Notes: generated from the letters alone by a model not told the origin. A stretch of DNA of 64,000 bases from Acidobacteria bacterium AB60 (GCA_008682415.1 VANK01000008.1:186001-250000), one strand, 5' to 3'; positions 49,948 through 58,911 are shown, numbered from the stretch's first letter. Program-made: numbers and translations.

Positions 49948-52761
49948 CTACGCTCCCGCGCCTTCCCCGGGCAGGTTGCCCAGTGCTTCGCGAGCCTTGT
50001 TGAGCAACAGGCGCGTCTCCGCCTCCTGCTTCTTCAAACCTTCAACGACATTCGGCGGTGCTTTGGCGAGAAAGCCCTCGTTGCCCAATTGCCGCTCGGC
50101 CGCGGCCACGCCCTTCTCGTATTTCGCAATCTCTTTCGTCAATCGCTCACGTTCCGCGGCAACGTCGATCTTGCGCTCGTACACCACCGCAACGTCGAAG
50201 CTGGTGGCATGATGCTTCGAAAGTCCCGAAGAGATTGAATCGACGAACCGGATCTCCGTGACCCGGGCAAGGCGCTCCACGATATCGCGGTTCTCCTGAA
50301 CCAGCTGGCTCAGTTTGGATTCGGCGCGCAATTCGATCGGCACTGCCGTTCTTTCTTCGACACCGATCTCCTTGCGCAGCGCGCGGATCTCCACGATGAG
50401 TTCCTGGAGCTGTTCCATCTCCGCAATCGGGCCGGCGCTCTCGTTAGTGACGCGCGCACGAGGGAAGGACGCTAACGCAATGGACCTGGCGGGCGGCTTT
50501 CCATCGTACAAGGCGTGCCACAGCTCTTCGGTCAGGAAGGGCATGAACGGCGAGAGCAGGCGCAGAGCCGCATCGAAGACTGAAACCAGCGCATTGATCG
50601 AAACCAGTGTGTTGAGCGATCCGGGATCGGCTTCCAGCGTATCCGCGGAGAAGTCGAGCCGCAGCTTCACGATCTCCAGATACCAGTCGCAAAAGCTGCC
50701 CCAGAAGAACTGGTAAATCGTGCTGGCCGCCTCGTCAAATCGGTAGTTCTCCAGGGAATTGTTCACCCGCAGGATGGTGGCATTCAGCTCGGCGACAATC
50801 CAACGCGCTTCGAGCGGGGCGCTGCCGCTAATCACAGCGGGCGAGCCAAGGGCCGCGGGGTCCACGGAAACTCCCGCTTCGCGGGCCTTATCCACGTTCA
50901 TGAAGATGAACCGGGCCGCGTTCCAAATCTTATTCGCGAATGCGCGATACCCCTCCGTCCGCGCCACATTGAACGCGATGTCCGTGCCCGGCGAGGCCAT
51001 CGACGCCAGCGTGAACCGCACCGCATCCGTGCCGTACTGCTTCACAATCTCGATAGGATCGATCACGTTGCCCTTGGTCTTCGACATCTTCTCGCGATTG
51101 GCGTCGCGCACCAAAGCGTGGATGTAGACCTCTTTGAAGGGGACAGACTCCGCAAGAGGCCTTGGGCTCCCATCCGGCATCGGCACATCGGTCGAGAACC
51201 AGCAGCCCAGCATGATCATGCGAGCCACCCAGAAGAACAGAATGTCGAAGCCTGTCACCAGCAGCGACGTGGGGTAGAACGTGTCGAAGTCCGCGCGGTT
51301 CTCTGCGGTGATGTTCGGCCATCCAAACACGCTTACCGGCAGCAGTCCCGACGAGAACCACGTGTCCAGCACGTCGGTCTCCTGCGTGATCTGGTCCGAG
51401 CCGCAGTGCGTGCAGTTCGTCGGATCTTCCCGCGCCACGGTGATCTTGTGGCACACCGCGCAGTGCCAGGCCGGAATGCGATGCCCCCACCAAAGCTGCC
51501 GCGAGATGCACCAGTCGTGGATGTTCTCCATCCAGTTCAGGTACGTCTTCTCGTACAACTCCGGCACAAAGCGGATGGCCTTGTTGCCGCTGGCATCGGG
51601 CTTCACCGCCGCAATCGCCTTATCGGCCAGCGGTTGAATCTTCACGAACCACTGCGTCGAGAGCCGTGGTTCCACCACCGTCTTGCAGCGGTCGCAGTGG
51701 CCCACGTTGTGCACATGGTCCTTCACGCCCGCCAGAAGCCCCTGCGCTTCGAGATCTTCCACGATCTTCTTGCGCGCGGCGTAACGCTCCAGCCCCTTGT
51801 ACGGGCCGCCGTTCTCGTTGATGTGCGCGGTATCGTCCATCACGTTGATGGAGGGCAGATGATGCCGCTCGCCCAGCGCAAAGTCATTGGGATCGTGCGC
51901 CGGCGTCACCTTCACCGCGCCGGTGCCGAACTCGCGGCTCACCCACTCGTCCAGAATGATGGGGATCTCGCGATCCATCAGCGGCAGCCGCAGCTTCTTG
52001 CCATGCAGATGCTTGTAGCGCTCGTCCTCGGGATGAATCGCCACCGCCACATCGCCCAGCATGGTTTCGGGCCGGGTTGTCGCAATCGTCAGATACTCAC
52101 CCGTCTCGCGACCATTCTCATGAACCGGATATCTGATCTCCCAGAGATGCCCCTTGTGCTCGTCGTACACCACCTCGAGATCGCTGATCGCCGTCTGGCA
52201 GCGCGGGCACCAGTTCACAATGTAGGCGCCGCGATAGATCAGCCCCTGCTCGTGCAGCTTGACGAAGGCCTCCCGCACCGCCACCGAGAGCCTTTCGTCC
52301 ATGGTGAAGTACTCGCGGCTCCAGTCCACCGACGCCCCGAGACGCTTCATCTGCTCCAGGATGGCGCCGCCATAGTGCCGCTTCCACTCCCACACCCGCT
52401 CCACAAAAGGCTCGCGGCCCAGCTTCTGCCGCGACGTGCCTTCCGCGGTCAGCTGCCGCTCCACCATCATCTGCGTGGCAATGCCGGCGTGATCCGTCCC
52501 CGGCAGCCACAGCGCGCGATCGCCGCGCATCCGGTGCCAGCGCGTGAGAATGTCCATCTCCGTCTGGTTGAGCATGTGGCCCATGTGCAGACGGCCGGTA
52601 ACGTTCGGCGGGGGCAGAAGGATGGAGAATTGCCGCCGCTGGTCAGACTCCGAGGCGCTGGTCACCACCGGCTGCGCAAACAGCTCTTCGCGGACCCAGT
52701 ACTCGGCCCAGTGGTCTTCAATGGCAGTGGGATCGTAGGCTTTGGGCAGGTCGTGGGGCAT
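49948..52761 (-). CDS. valS: Valyl-tRNA synthetase
   Basis: 937 aa from the ATG at 52761 (MPHDLPKAYDPTAIEDHWAE); an upstream in-frame ATG at 52824 adds unrelated residues. Class I synthetase: PPNVTGRLHMGHML with HMGH at 59-62, an editing domain (HPEDERYKHLHGKKLRLPLMDREIPIILDEWV), REKMSKTKGNVIDP with KMSKT, an anticodon-binding helical domain, and a C-terminal coiled coil (EKGVAAAERQLGNEGFLAKAPPNVVEGLKKQEAE). Cysteine pairs in ALHDWCISRQLWWGHRIPAW.. CxxC (AVCHK, CTHCG) may bind zinc. Confidence 0.97.
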   Translation of the reverse strand: MPHDLPKAYDPTAIEDHWAEYWVREELFAQPVVTSASESDQRRQFSILLPPPNVTGRLHMGHMLNQTEMDILTRWHRMRGDRALWLPGTDHAGIATQMMVERQLTAEGTSRQKLGREPFVERVWEWKRHYGGAILEQMKRLGASVDWSREYFTMDERLSVAVREAFVKLHEQGLIYRGAYIVNWCPRCQTAISDLEVVYDEHKGHLWEIRYPVHENGRETGEYLTIATTRPETMLGDVAVAIHPEDERYKHLHGKKLRLPLMDREIPIILDEWVSREFGTGAVKVTPAHDPNDFALGERHHLPSINVMDDTAHINENGGPYKGLERYAARKKIVEDLEAQGLLAGVKDHVHNVGHCDRCKTVVEPRLSTQWFVKIQPLADKAIAAVKPDASGNKAIRFVPELYEKTYLNWMENIHDWCISRQLWWGHRIPAWHCAVCHKITVAREDPTNCTHCGSDQITQETDVLDTWFSSGLLPVSVFGWPNITAENRADFDTFYPTSLLVTGFDILFFWVARMIMLGCWFSTDVPMPDGSPRPLAESVPFKEVYIHALVRDANREKMSKTKGNVIDPIEIVKQYGTDAVRFTLASMASPGTDIAFNVARTEGYRAFANKIWNAARFIFMNVDKAREAGVSVDPAALGSPAVISGSAPLEARWIVAELNATILRVNNSLENYRFDEAASTIYQFFWGSFCDWYLEIVKLRLDFSADTLEADPGSLNTLVSINALVSVFDAALRLLSPFMPFLTEELWHALYDGKPPARSIALASFPRARVTNESAGPIAEMEQLQELIVEIRALRKEIGVEERTAVPIELRAESKLSQLVQENRDIVERLARVTEIRFVDSISSGLSKHHATSFDVAVVYERKIDVAAERERLTKEIAKYEKGVAAAERQLGNEGFLAKAPPNVVEGLKKQEAETRLLLNKAREALGNLPGEGAGA

Positions 52762-52920
52762 GGGCTCGATCGCGTGCCCCCGGAGAATTACGGCCTGATT
52801 TCGTGCAAGGGGACAACCCCTCACTTTACCAGATCGGCACGACCAGATCGGCGCGACAGAGACTCCCCTCCGCCGCGCCTCGCATCACCTCGGTGCGAGC
52901 ACCAGGCCCGCAGTCAGGCG

Positions 52921-53556
52921 CTACTGGGAACAGGCCTTTCCGTGGTCCGGCCGAGCCCCCATCTGTTTGGCATCCTGCTCGCTCACGTACTTGCCGTCCT
53001 TGGTCTTGCCGTACAGGCCGCTGCCGTAACAGTGGTAGACCTTGCTGTCGGTATTCACCCACACTTTGTCCGGTCCGCCTCCCGGCACTGCCTGCCGGTT
53101 CGCCCTCGCGGCCGTGCTCCTTCCGCCGCTCGCTGCCGGATTCCCTCCCTCCGCAGCCGGCCCCGGAACCGTCTTGTTGTCGTCATTCGGAGTCGCCACC
53201 GCGGCATTGCCCGATTTGTGGTTGATGGCATGTGCGCGGCCACCCGAGACCGCCGTATTGTCATTCGATCCGGGATTCACCACGGCATTCGAGTTTGCGG
53301 TCTGCCGGGCATTCTTCGATTGCGTGCCGGTCCCGCCCTTGATATCGGGATCGCTCGCCCCGCCCACCGTCTGATACCACGACTTCACGCCCTGGTGCCC
53401 GCTGCAGGCCTGCTTCTTGTTGGGATTCGTGGTGTAGGTTCCGTCCTTGCACTGCCCCGTGGCGTCCGCCGGCTTGGCTCCCGAGGTCTGGGCAAGGGAT
53501 GGCACCGATGCCGCCATCAGCACCGCCAGCCCGAATTTCAGCATGTACTTGGTCAT
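52921..53556 (-). CDS. Secreted DUF3761-type protein
   Basis: 211 aa from the ATG at 53556 with AGGAG at 7 nt. Signal peptide MTKYMLKFGLAVLMAASVPS plus LAQ. A DUF3761-like motif follows: QCKDGTYTTNPNKKQACSGH and QGVKSWY (about 35-62), with paired cysteines. A long Asn/Gly/Ala-rich linker covers about 65-160, and the C-terminal segment VYHCYGSGLYGKTKDGKYVSE and KACSQ carries another Cys pair. Likely an exported, disulfide-bonded protein; function unknown. Confidence 0.8.
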   Translation of the reverse strand: MTKYMLKFGLAVLMAASVPSLAQTSGAKPADATGQCKDGTYTTNPNKKQACSGHQGVKSWYQTVGGASDPDIKGGTGTQSKNARQTANSNAVVNPGSNDNTAVSGGRAHAINHKSGNAAVATPNDDNKTVPGPAAEGGNPAASGGRSTAARANRQAVPGGGPDKVWVNTDSKVYHCYGSGLYGKTKDGKYVSEQDAKQMGARPDHGKACSQ

Positions 53557-53653
53557 AAAGGGTCTCCTGACGGGGAGGTAGGATGCGGCTTCACCCGGCT
53601 TATGGTTTTCCGGAAGTGCAAATTTGCGCCCCGGCCACCTTTCCACCCCAGCA

Positions 53654-53683
53654 GAAAGGCCGCACCCGATCGCGGATGCGGCC
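53654..53683 (-). terminator. Rho-independent terminator
   Basis: On the minus strand, GGCCGCATCC and GGGTGCGGCC (10 bp with one G-U) close a GCGATC loop and are followed by TTTCT. It starts 25 nt after the stop codon of the BamD-like gene. Confidence 0.7.
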
Positions 53684-53707
53684 CTCGTACTTGCGTTCAG
53701 CAGTTCC

Positions 53708-55222
53708 CTAGAAGGGGTTGATCTTGCCCAGGCCTTTCTTCTTTTTCTTGCGGCTGGACGACTCGTCGCCCAGGTCGGCCTTGGGCGCCTTCTTCTTCTT
53801 GCCGTCATTGGCGTTGGCCGTGGCCGGCGCGGCGGGTGCCTGGCCTGGCTTGATGTCGTTCACCTGGTCGGGAGCGGGAGCCGGAGCCTCAGCCGCGGGA
53901 ATCGCCGTGTTGGAAGGTCCCACCGGCTTGACCACCGCGTTCGGATCGCCCCCGGAAGCGTTCGCACCCGTTCCGTTAGGAGCGCTCACAATCGATACCC
54001 CCACGCCCGTTCCGGCATCCGGCGCGCTCATCACTGGCGCGGTCGAAGGAGCATCGCTGCGCGGCGGCTCGTTGGCGCCGGTCGGCTTGGGCGCCGCGGC
54101 TGCCTCCGCAGGCTTGCCCTCGTTCACGGCCGAGTTGTACATCGCCAGGTTCTCCTTGGTGACCGAGGGAGCCAGCGTGCGGCCCGGATCTTCCAGGCTG
54201 GGATCCCCCACGTGCACCGCCTCCACCACCGTCGGTCCATGGCGAATCAGGTCCAGCGTGCGGTCGGTGAAGCGAATCGGCTGGCGGCTCTGCTCCTCCG
54301 CCTCGCTCTCCGCCACCGCTTCCTTGGTGGGCTCCGGAACCGGACGGTTCATCGCCACCAGGCGGTCACGCGCATCCTCCACCCGCGGAGCCATCGGGTA
54401 GCGCGTAATCACCTTCGCGTACGCCGCCGCTGCCTTGTCCTGGTACATCGACCGCAACCGCTCCCGCACCGCGCCTGGCAGATTGGGCGCGATCTGCACG
54501 GCATGCGCCTCACCCGCGTAGGCGTCACCAATATTCAGCAGCGCCAGGTCGCTCTTGGAATACAGCGGATACGTATCCACCACCGTCTGCAGCCGGGCAA
54601 TCGACGCCGAATAGTTCTCGCGGCTCTCGTAGTACAACCCAATCTGCGTCTCCCGCTCCGCCAGCACCTCCTGCACGTCGCGCAGCTTCTGCTTGGCGCG
54701 CGGAATCAGGGTCGAGTCCGGGAACATATTCAGCATCTTCCGATACTGCTTCTCCGCATTCAGCGCGTTGGTAAAGTCGCGGTCCGGCTTCTCCATCTGC
54801 TGGTAGTAGATGTCGCCCACCTTCATCTGCGCCTCGGCCGCCTCCGGGGCATTGGGGAAGAAGGTGATGAAGTCCTCGTACTCGGCCTCCGCCTGGGTCA
54901 GCGCCGCCGTGCCGCCTTCTTTGAACCAGCTGTCGCCCACCGCCAGCTTGGCGCGCATCCGGTACTCGGAGTCCGGATAGGTGTTCAGCATGGTCTGCAG
55001 GTCCAGCCGCGCCACGTCGAACCGCCCCTTCTTCAGCGCCAGCATGGCCTTGTCAAACAGCTCCTTGTCCGGCTGCTTGGAGTTCACATTGGCCAGCGGA
55101 TTGGCGCTCAGGTCCTGGTTCTTCTTCTTCTTGGGCTTCTTTTCCCGGGCAAACGCGGAGGCGCTCGTCATCAGCAGAACCGCAAGCGCGGCCGCAGTGA
55201 TCTTGTTGGACAACCGATTCAT
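53708..55222 (-). CDS. bamD: BamD/YfiO-like TPR protein with long C-terminal tail
   Basis: 504 aa, twice the ~245 of BamD. Signal peptide MNRLSNKITAAALAVLLMTS then ASAFA, but no lipobox cysteine, so it would be periplasmic rather than lipid-anchored. TPR units at about 50-290: KELFDKAMLALKKGRFDVARLDLQTMLNTYPDSEYRMRAKLAVGDSWF, YEDFITFFPNAPEAAEAQMKVGDIYY, AEKQYRKMLNMFPDS and AYAKVITRYPMAPRVEDARDRL. The remainder is disordered Pro/Ala/Gly with a basic end (SSSRKKKKKGLGKINPF). BamD is the TPR subunit of the beta-barrel assembly machine. Confidence 0.82.
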   Translation of the reverse strand: MNRLSNKITAAALAVLLMTSASAFAREKKPKKKKNQDLSANPLANVNSKQPDKELFDKAMLALKKGRFDVARLDLQTMLNTYPDSEYRMRAKLAVGDSWFKEGGTAALTQAEAEYEDFITFFPNAPEAAEAQMKVGDIYYQQMEKPDRDFTNALNAEKQYRKMLNMFPDSTLIPRAKQKLRDVQEVLAERETQIGLYYESRENYSASIARLQTVVDTYPLYSKSDLALLNIGDAYAGEAHAVQIAPNLPGAVRERLRSMYQDKAAAAYAKVITRYPMAPRVEDARDRLVAMNRPVPEPTKEAVAESEAEEQSRQPIRFTDRTLDLIRHGPTVVEAVHVGDPSLEDPGRTLAPSVTKENLAMYNSAVNEGKPAEAAAAPKPTGANEPPRSDAPSTAPVMSAPDAGTGVGVSIVSAPNGTGANASGGDPNAVVKPVGPSNTAIPAAEAPAPAPDQVNDIKPGQAPAAPATANANDGKKKKAPKADLGDESSSRKKKKKGLGKINPF

Positions 55223-55270
55223 TCCCTACCTCGTGGGAGCTTGCCGCTCGGACGGCATCGCCCCATCTGT

Positions 55271-55987
55271 TTACGCTCGCGATCCTTCGCGTGCCCCGGT
55301 ACCCGCTGCCGGAACCGGGCCTTCGCCGGCTGCTTCGCGTGCGGCCGCCAGAAGCATGCGTGCGTTCTCTTCCGCGTTGCCCGCGGCAAACACAGCGCTT
55401 CCGGCTACCAGCAGGTCTGCACCAGCTTGGACGACCCGGGCAACCGTATCGTGAGCCACCCCGCCGTCCACCTCAATTCTAAATGCGAGCCCCAGTTCCT
55501 GCCGCATCCGGGCCAGCGCCCGGATCTTGTCCAGCGAGAACTGAATGAACTTCTGCCCGCCAAACCCCGGGTTCACGCTCATGATCAGCACGTGATGCAC
55601 CATGGGCAGGATGTCCCGGATCAGGTCCACCCGCGTCGCCGGATTCAGCACCACCGCCGGCTGCATCCCGTGGTGCGCAATCAGTTCCAGCGACCGGTGC
55701 AGATGCCGGCATGCCTCGTAGTGCACGCTCACCCAATCCGCCCCCGCGTCCGCGAACGCCGGGATGAAATTGTCCGGGTTCTCGATCATCAGGTGGCAGT
55801 CGAGCGGCAGCTTGGTGGTCTTGCGCAGGCTGGCCACCACCGGCGGCCCAATGGTGATATTGGGGACGAAATGTCCGTCCATCACGTCGCAGTGGATGAC
55901 GGTTCCGCCGCCCTGCTCGGCTGCGGCAATCTCCTCGGCAAGGCGCGCAAAATCCGCCGAAAGAATGGATGGAACCAGCTCGACCAT
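55271..55987 (-). CDS. rpe: Ribulose-phosphate 3-epimerase
   Basis: 238 aa. Interconverts ribulose 5-phosphate and xylulose 5-phosphate. TIM barrel: VPSILSADFARL at the start, HCDVMDGHFVPNITIGP, CHLMIENPD, the phosphate loop MSVNPGFGGQKFI, RIEVDGGVAHDTV with a metal ligand Asp, and AGADLLVAGSAVF. The tail of about 20 residues after AAREAAG is extra and Ala/Gly-rich. 48 nt upstream of the BamD-like gene on the same strand, possibly co-transcribed. Confidence 0.95.
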   Translation of the reverse strand: MVELVPSILSADFARLAEEIAAAEQGGGTVIHCDVMDGHFVPNITIGPPVVASLRKTTKLPLDCHLMIENPDNFIPAFADAGADWVSVHYEACRHLHRSLELIAHHGMQPAVVLNPATRVDLIRDILPMVHHVLIMSVNPGFGGQKFIQFSLDKIRALARMRQELGLAFRIEVDGGVAHDTVARVVQAGADLLVAGSAVFAAGNAEENARMLLAAAREAAGEGPVPAAGTGAREGSRA

Positions 55988-56170
55988 GGGGATGTCCGCC
56001 GCCTCTCCTCGCTTCGCCAGTCTATCAGCGGATTACCCAATCCAACTGAATCACATCAACGGTGCGAAAACGGATGCTAAAATCGCTGCGGGCGACGCGG
56101 CTTGAATCTTTGCGGCAGATGATGTACAGTTACAAATCAATACCCCCTCAATCTTCGGAGAGAGGGCGCG

Positions 56171-56197
56171 AGCCGCCGAAAGGCGGCTTTGCTTTTT
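56171..56197 (+). terminator. Attenuator-like hairpin in the leader of the NYN gene
   Basis: AGCCGCC and GGCGGCT close a GAAA tetraloop, followed by TTTGCTTTTT: a typical rho-independent terminator. It lies on the plus strand directly before the GGGGGA ribosome binding site (56198-56203) of the NYN gene, so transcription could be stopped before the gene. The regulator, if any, is not visible in the ~100-bp leader. Confidence 0.6.
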
Positions 56198-56902
56198 GGG
56201 GGAACGACCATCAAGACCAATGTCTATGTAGATGGTTTCAACCTCTACTATGGGGCGGCAAAGAACACGCCTTTCAAATGGGTGAATCTCGCTGCCTTGT
56301 GCACCAACATCATCCCTGGTCTCAATATTCACCGGCTTCGTTACTTTACCGCCTTCGTCAAACCCCTTCCTTCGGATCCGCGGAAGCGTGTGCGTCAAGA
56401 GATCTACATTCGCGCTCTGAAGACGCTGCCGAACGTGACGGTTCACCTTGGACACTTCCTTCAAAGCACCGTATCAATGCCACTGGCCAGTCCGCTATCC
56501 ACAGGACCGCGCTTCGCCGACGTAGTGAAAATGGAAGAAAAAGGCTCCGACGTGAATATCGCCACTTATATGCTTGTGGACGCTTTTCGAAACGACTGCG
56601 AGCAACTCGTAGTGATCACAAACGACTCCGATTTGGCTGAGCCCGTTCGGATCATTAATAAAGAGCTAAAAATCCCTGTCGGAATCTTCAATCCTCAGAC
56701 TTCCGATACTGCTATTCGGCGCGCACGTCTAAGCGGACGCCCACTCCAGAAAGCTCGACCAAGCGTGGAATTGAAAAAGTGCGCTCGATTCTATCGTGAG
56801 ATCACATCAGAGGGTCCCGCTTGCCACATGGCGCTCAGCCAATTCCCTGTGCAAATGATCGACGCGAACGGGCACAAAATTCAAAAGCCAGCCACTTGGT
56901 AA
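56189..56902 (+). CDS. NYN domain (PIN-like RNase) protein
   Basis: About 230-237 aa. NYN/LabA-like fold: NVYVDGFNLYYGAAKNTPFKW with the first catalytic Asp, DPRKRVRQEIYIRALKTL, KMEEKGSDVNIATYMLVDAFRNDCEQLVVITNDSDLAEPVRIINKEL with further Asp residues, then KIPVGIFNPQ. Such proteins probably cleave RNA. Start is unclear: the listed TTG (56189) sits inside the terminator T-tract, while an ATC at 56210 lies 6 nt after GGGGGA and gives IKTNVYVDG, matching MKTNVYVDG of relatives. Lower GC than its neighbours and single-gene layout suggest horizontal transfer. Confidence 0.82.
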   Translation: MLFGGTTIKTNVYVDGFNLYYGAAKNTPFKWVNLAALCTNIIPGLNIHRLRYFTAFVKPLPSDPRKRVRQEIYIRALKTLPNVTVHLGHFLQSTVSMPLASPLSTGPRFADVVKMEEKGSDVNIATYMLVDAFRNDCEQLVVITNDSDLAEPVRIINKELKIPVGIFNPQTSDTAIRRARLSGRPLQKARPSVELKKCARFYREITSEGPACHMALSQFPVQMIDANGHKIQKPATW

Positions 56903-56942
56903 AGCCAGCCTCTTGGTATTGACCGTTCCCAAACGGAAAGCG

Positions 56943-57545
56943 TCAGTCGAACATGTGCAATGACCCGCGCTGCTGCCGCTTTCCCCCCGGTCTTTCCATC
57001 GCCTTCAGCAGGATCCGGCTCCGCGCCCGCATCGCCGGCGTTCCCGACCGCCCCGCCACCCGCAGCAAGTCCATCACCTCCGGCAGCGACTCCGGATCCT
57101 GCCGCGTCAGGTCCGCCATCGCGTGCAGCGCCGACGTCTTGATGATCGAACTTGGATCGTCCAGCCACCCATTCAGCACCGACGCGATCCGCCGGCAGTC
57201 CGCAACAGTCAGCTCGAACCGCGGAAGCATCAATGCCAGGTTCCAGCGCAGCTTGGGAAAGGTGGCATCCGACAGCAGCCCGATGATCTCTTCCTTGTAC
57301 CCCTCAACCGCCCGCCGCACCGCCGGAGAGGGTTGCCTCATGGTGCGCTCCACCACATCAGCCGCGCGGCCGGCCACGCCCGCATCCTCGTCCCACATCA
57401 GCTCAATCAGCCCGGGCACGCGCCGCGGCGCATCCGCGATCCACTCCACCACCTCGCCTACCCGGCCGGGATGCAATGCATTCCGCCCCATCGCCAGTGC
57501 GGCGCGCAGATCCCCCCTTGTCGGCATGCTCTTCTCCGCGGCCAT
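56943..57545 (-). CDS. HEAT-repeat-like protein
   Basis: 200 aa from the ATG at 57545. All-helical with repeating pairs: GRVGEVVEWIADAPRRVPGLIELMWDEDAGVAGRAADVVERTMR, AVEGYKEEIIGLLSDATFPKLRWNLALMLPRFELT, RIASVLNGWLDDPSSIIKTSALHAMADLTR and SLPEVMDLLRVAGRSGTPAMRARSRILLKAM. The units of about 35-40 residues fit HEAT/ARM-type superhelices used for protein binding. No catalytic motif. Placed 4 nt before the UvrC-like gene on the minus strand (downstream of it). Confidence 0.75.
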   Translation of the reverse strand: MAAEKSMPTRGDLRAALAMGRNALHPGRVGEVVEWIADAPRRVPGLIELMWDEDAGVAGRAADVVERTMRQPSPAVRRAVEGYKEEIIGLLSDATFPKLRWNLALMLPRFELTVADCRRIASVLNGWLDDPSSIIKTSALHAMADLTRQDPESLPEVMDLLRVAGRSGTPAMRARSRILLKAMERPGGKRQQRGSLHMFD

Positions 57546-57549
57546 TGTG

Positions 57550-58911
57550 CTACGGCGCGGCCGCGGCAGTCAGTGACTTCCCCGCGATTCGCCCGATCCC
57601 CCGCAGAATCGCCTTCACCGGCCACCCGCCTTCGTCATCCGGGAAGAAGACCTCTCCCACCCGCTTCGCCTCCGGCCGGTAATACCATCGCTTCAACAGC
57701 GCCAAATGCCCGGTACGGGTCGCCGCGTTCGCAGTCCCTGGCTCCTTCGCCAGCTCCGTCAGAACCGCCTCGAGCCGCGCCTCCAGCATCCCTCTCTGAA
57801 CCTTTGCGGCGGCTTTGGCCCCCGCCCTCGCCGTCCCCGACGCCGCGGCCTCGTCGGCCTCCACCCCTGTTCCCTGTTCCCTGTTCCCTATTCCCTGCTT
57901 TTCAGTTCCCTGCCTTTCAGCAACCGCCTCCAACCCCATGGGCTGCGCAAACAGAGAACTGGACCCCGACTGCTCGTTCTGGATCCGCATCCCCAGCGTG
58001 GAGAAAGTCGCCGGCCCGCGCAGCCTTCCCCCGTCATACAGAAACACCGCCACCTCCGGCGATGGCCCGGCCTGCTCGCCTCCAGCATCTGCGGCCGGTT
58101 GCAGGACCACTCCGCGCAACTGGCTCATGGGCCGCACGATCTCCGGCGCCAGCGCCCGCACCGCCTCCGCCCGCTGCACCTGCGCATGGATCGCCGCCGC
58201 CGACTCAAACTCCAGGTTCGCCGAGGCCTCGTCCCTTTGCGTCTTGAGCTGCACCAGCCGGCTCTCCCCGCGCGTCGCCAGAAATCGCTCCACCGCCGCC
58301 GACTCCTCCGCGTACCGCTCGTCCGTGCAGCCCTGATAGCACGGCGCCAGGCACATCTTCATCTCCGAGTACACGCACCCCGGATGGCTCGGGTTGGGAT
58401 CAAGATCGTCCGTACAGCGCCGCAGCAGAAACAGCTTCAACGCCTCATCCGCAAAGCGCTCCGCCGCCACTCGCGAGGCAAACGGCCCATACGCCCAGTC
58501 CGCCTCCCGCTGACTCGGCCGGTTGGTCACCGTGATCCGTGGATATCGATTGCTCCCCAGGAATCGCACAAACGATGGCGCGCCCAGGTGCATGCGCTCC
58601 AGCGCCTTCGCCCCGTAAATGTCCTGGAGCATGTCGAACTGCAGCAGCAGCGACTCAAAGTCCGAGCCAGTCAGCCGCCACTCGATCCGCCGCACCCGTC
58701 CCGCCAGTTGCAGCCGCCTCGGATGCTTCGGCGAGGGCAGCAGAAGCCGCTCCAGACGACCGCGCAGGTTCGGCGTCCGGCCAATATACGGCTCCGCATG
58801 GGTCGCCTCGCCGTAAAGCGCAAACACCGCGCTCGACTCCGGCAGCTCCTTCAGCGTGCCCCGCGCCTCAGCCGGGTCAAAAGCAAGAACATTCATCAGC
58901 GTGAAACCCAT
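57550..58911 (-). CDS. UvrC-like GIY-YIG protein lacking the nuclease C-terminus
   Basis: 453 aa; UvrC is about 600. ATG at 58911 listed (ATG 58896 also possible; no clear ribosome binding site). N-terminal GIY-YIG-like domain: SAVFALYGEATHAEPYIGRTPNLRGRLERLL. Then the UvrC cysteine cluster CVYSEMKMCLAPCYQGCTDERYAEE and a UVR-like coiled segment (QRDEASANLEFESAAAIHAQV). The RNase H-like and helix-hairpin-helix domains of true UvrC are missing. At about 334-350 an in-frame low-complexity run TEKQGIGNREQGTG comes from simple-repeat DNA. Possibly a nuclease-related repair or regulatory protein; role unproven. Confidence 0.78.
   Translation of the reverse strand: MGFTLMNVLAFDPAEARGTLKELPESSAVFALYGEATHAEPYIGRTPNLRGRLERLLLPSPKHPRRLQLAGRVRRIEWRLTGSDFESLLLQFDMLQDIYGAKALERMHLGAPSFVRFLGSNRYPRITVTNRPSQREADWAYGPFASRVAAERFADEALKLFLLRRCTDDLDPNPSHPGCVYSEMKMCLAPCYQGCTDERYAEESAAVERFLATRGESRLVQLKTQRDEASANLEFESAAAIHAQVQRAEAVRALAPEIVRPMSQLRGVVLQPAADAGGEQAGPSPEVAVFLYDGGRLRGPATFSTLGMRIQNEQSGSSSLFAQPMGLEAVAERQGTEKQGIGNREQGTGVEADEAAASGTARAGAKAAAKVQRGMLEARLEAVLTELAKEPGTANAATRTGHLALLKRWYYRPEAKRVGEVFFPDDEGGWPVKAILRGIGRIAGKSLTAAAAP
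57865..57920. repeat. Low-complexity TTCCCTG repeat inside a coding sequence
   Basis: CCCTGTTCCCTGTTCCCTGT then TCCCTATTCCCTGCTTTTCA and GTTCCCTGCCTTTCAG, imperfect repeats of about 7 bp. It lies within the UvrC-like gene, adding Gln/Gly/Asn/Glu-rich residues, without breaking the frame. Confidence 0.85.

Noticed and set aside
53624..56080. 818-aa plus-strand frame opposite bamD and rpe
   Set aside because: His/Arg/Leu-rich antisense shadow of two confident minus-strand genes.
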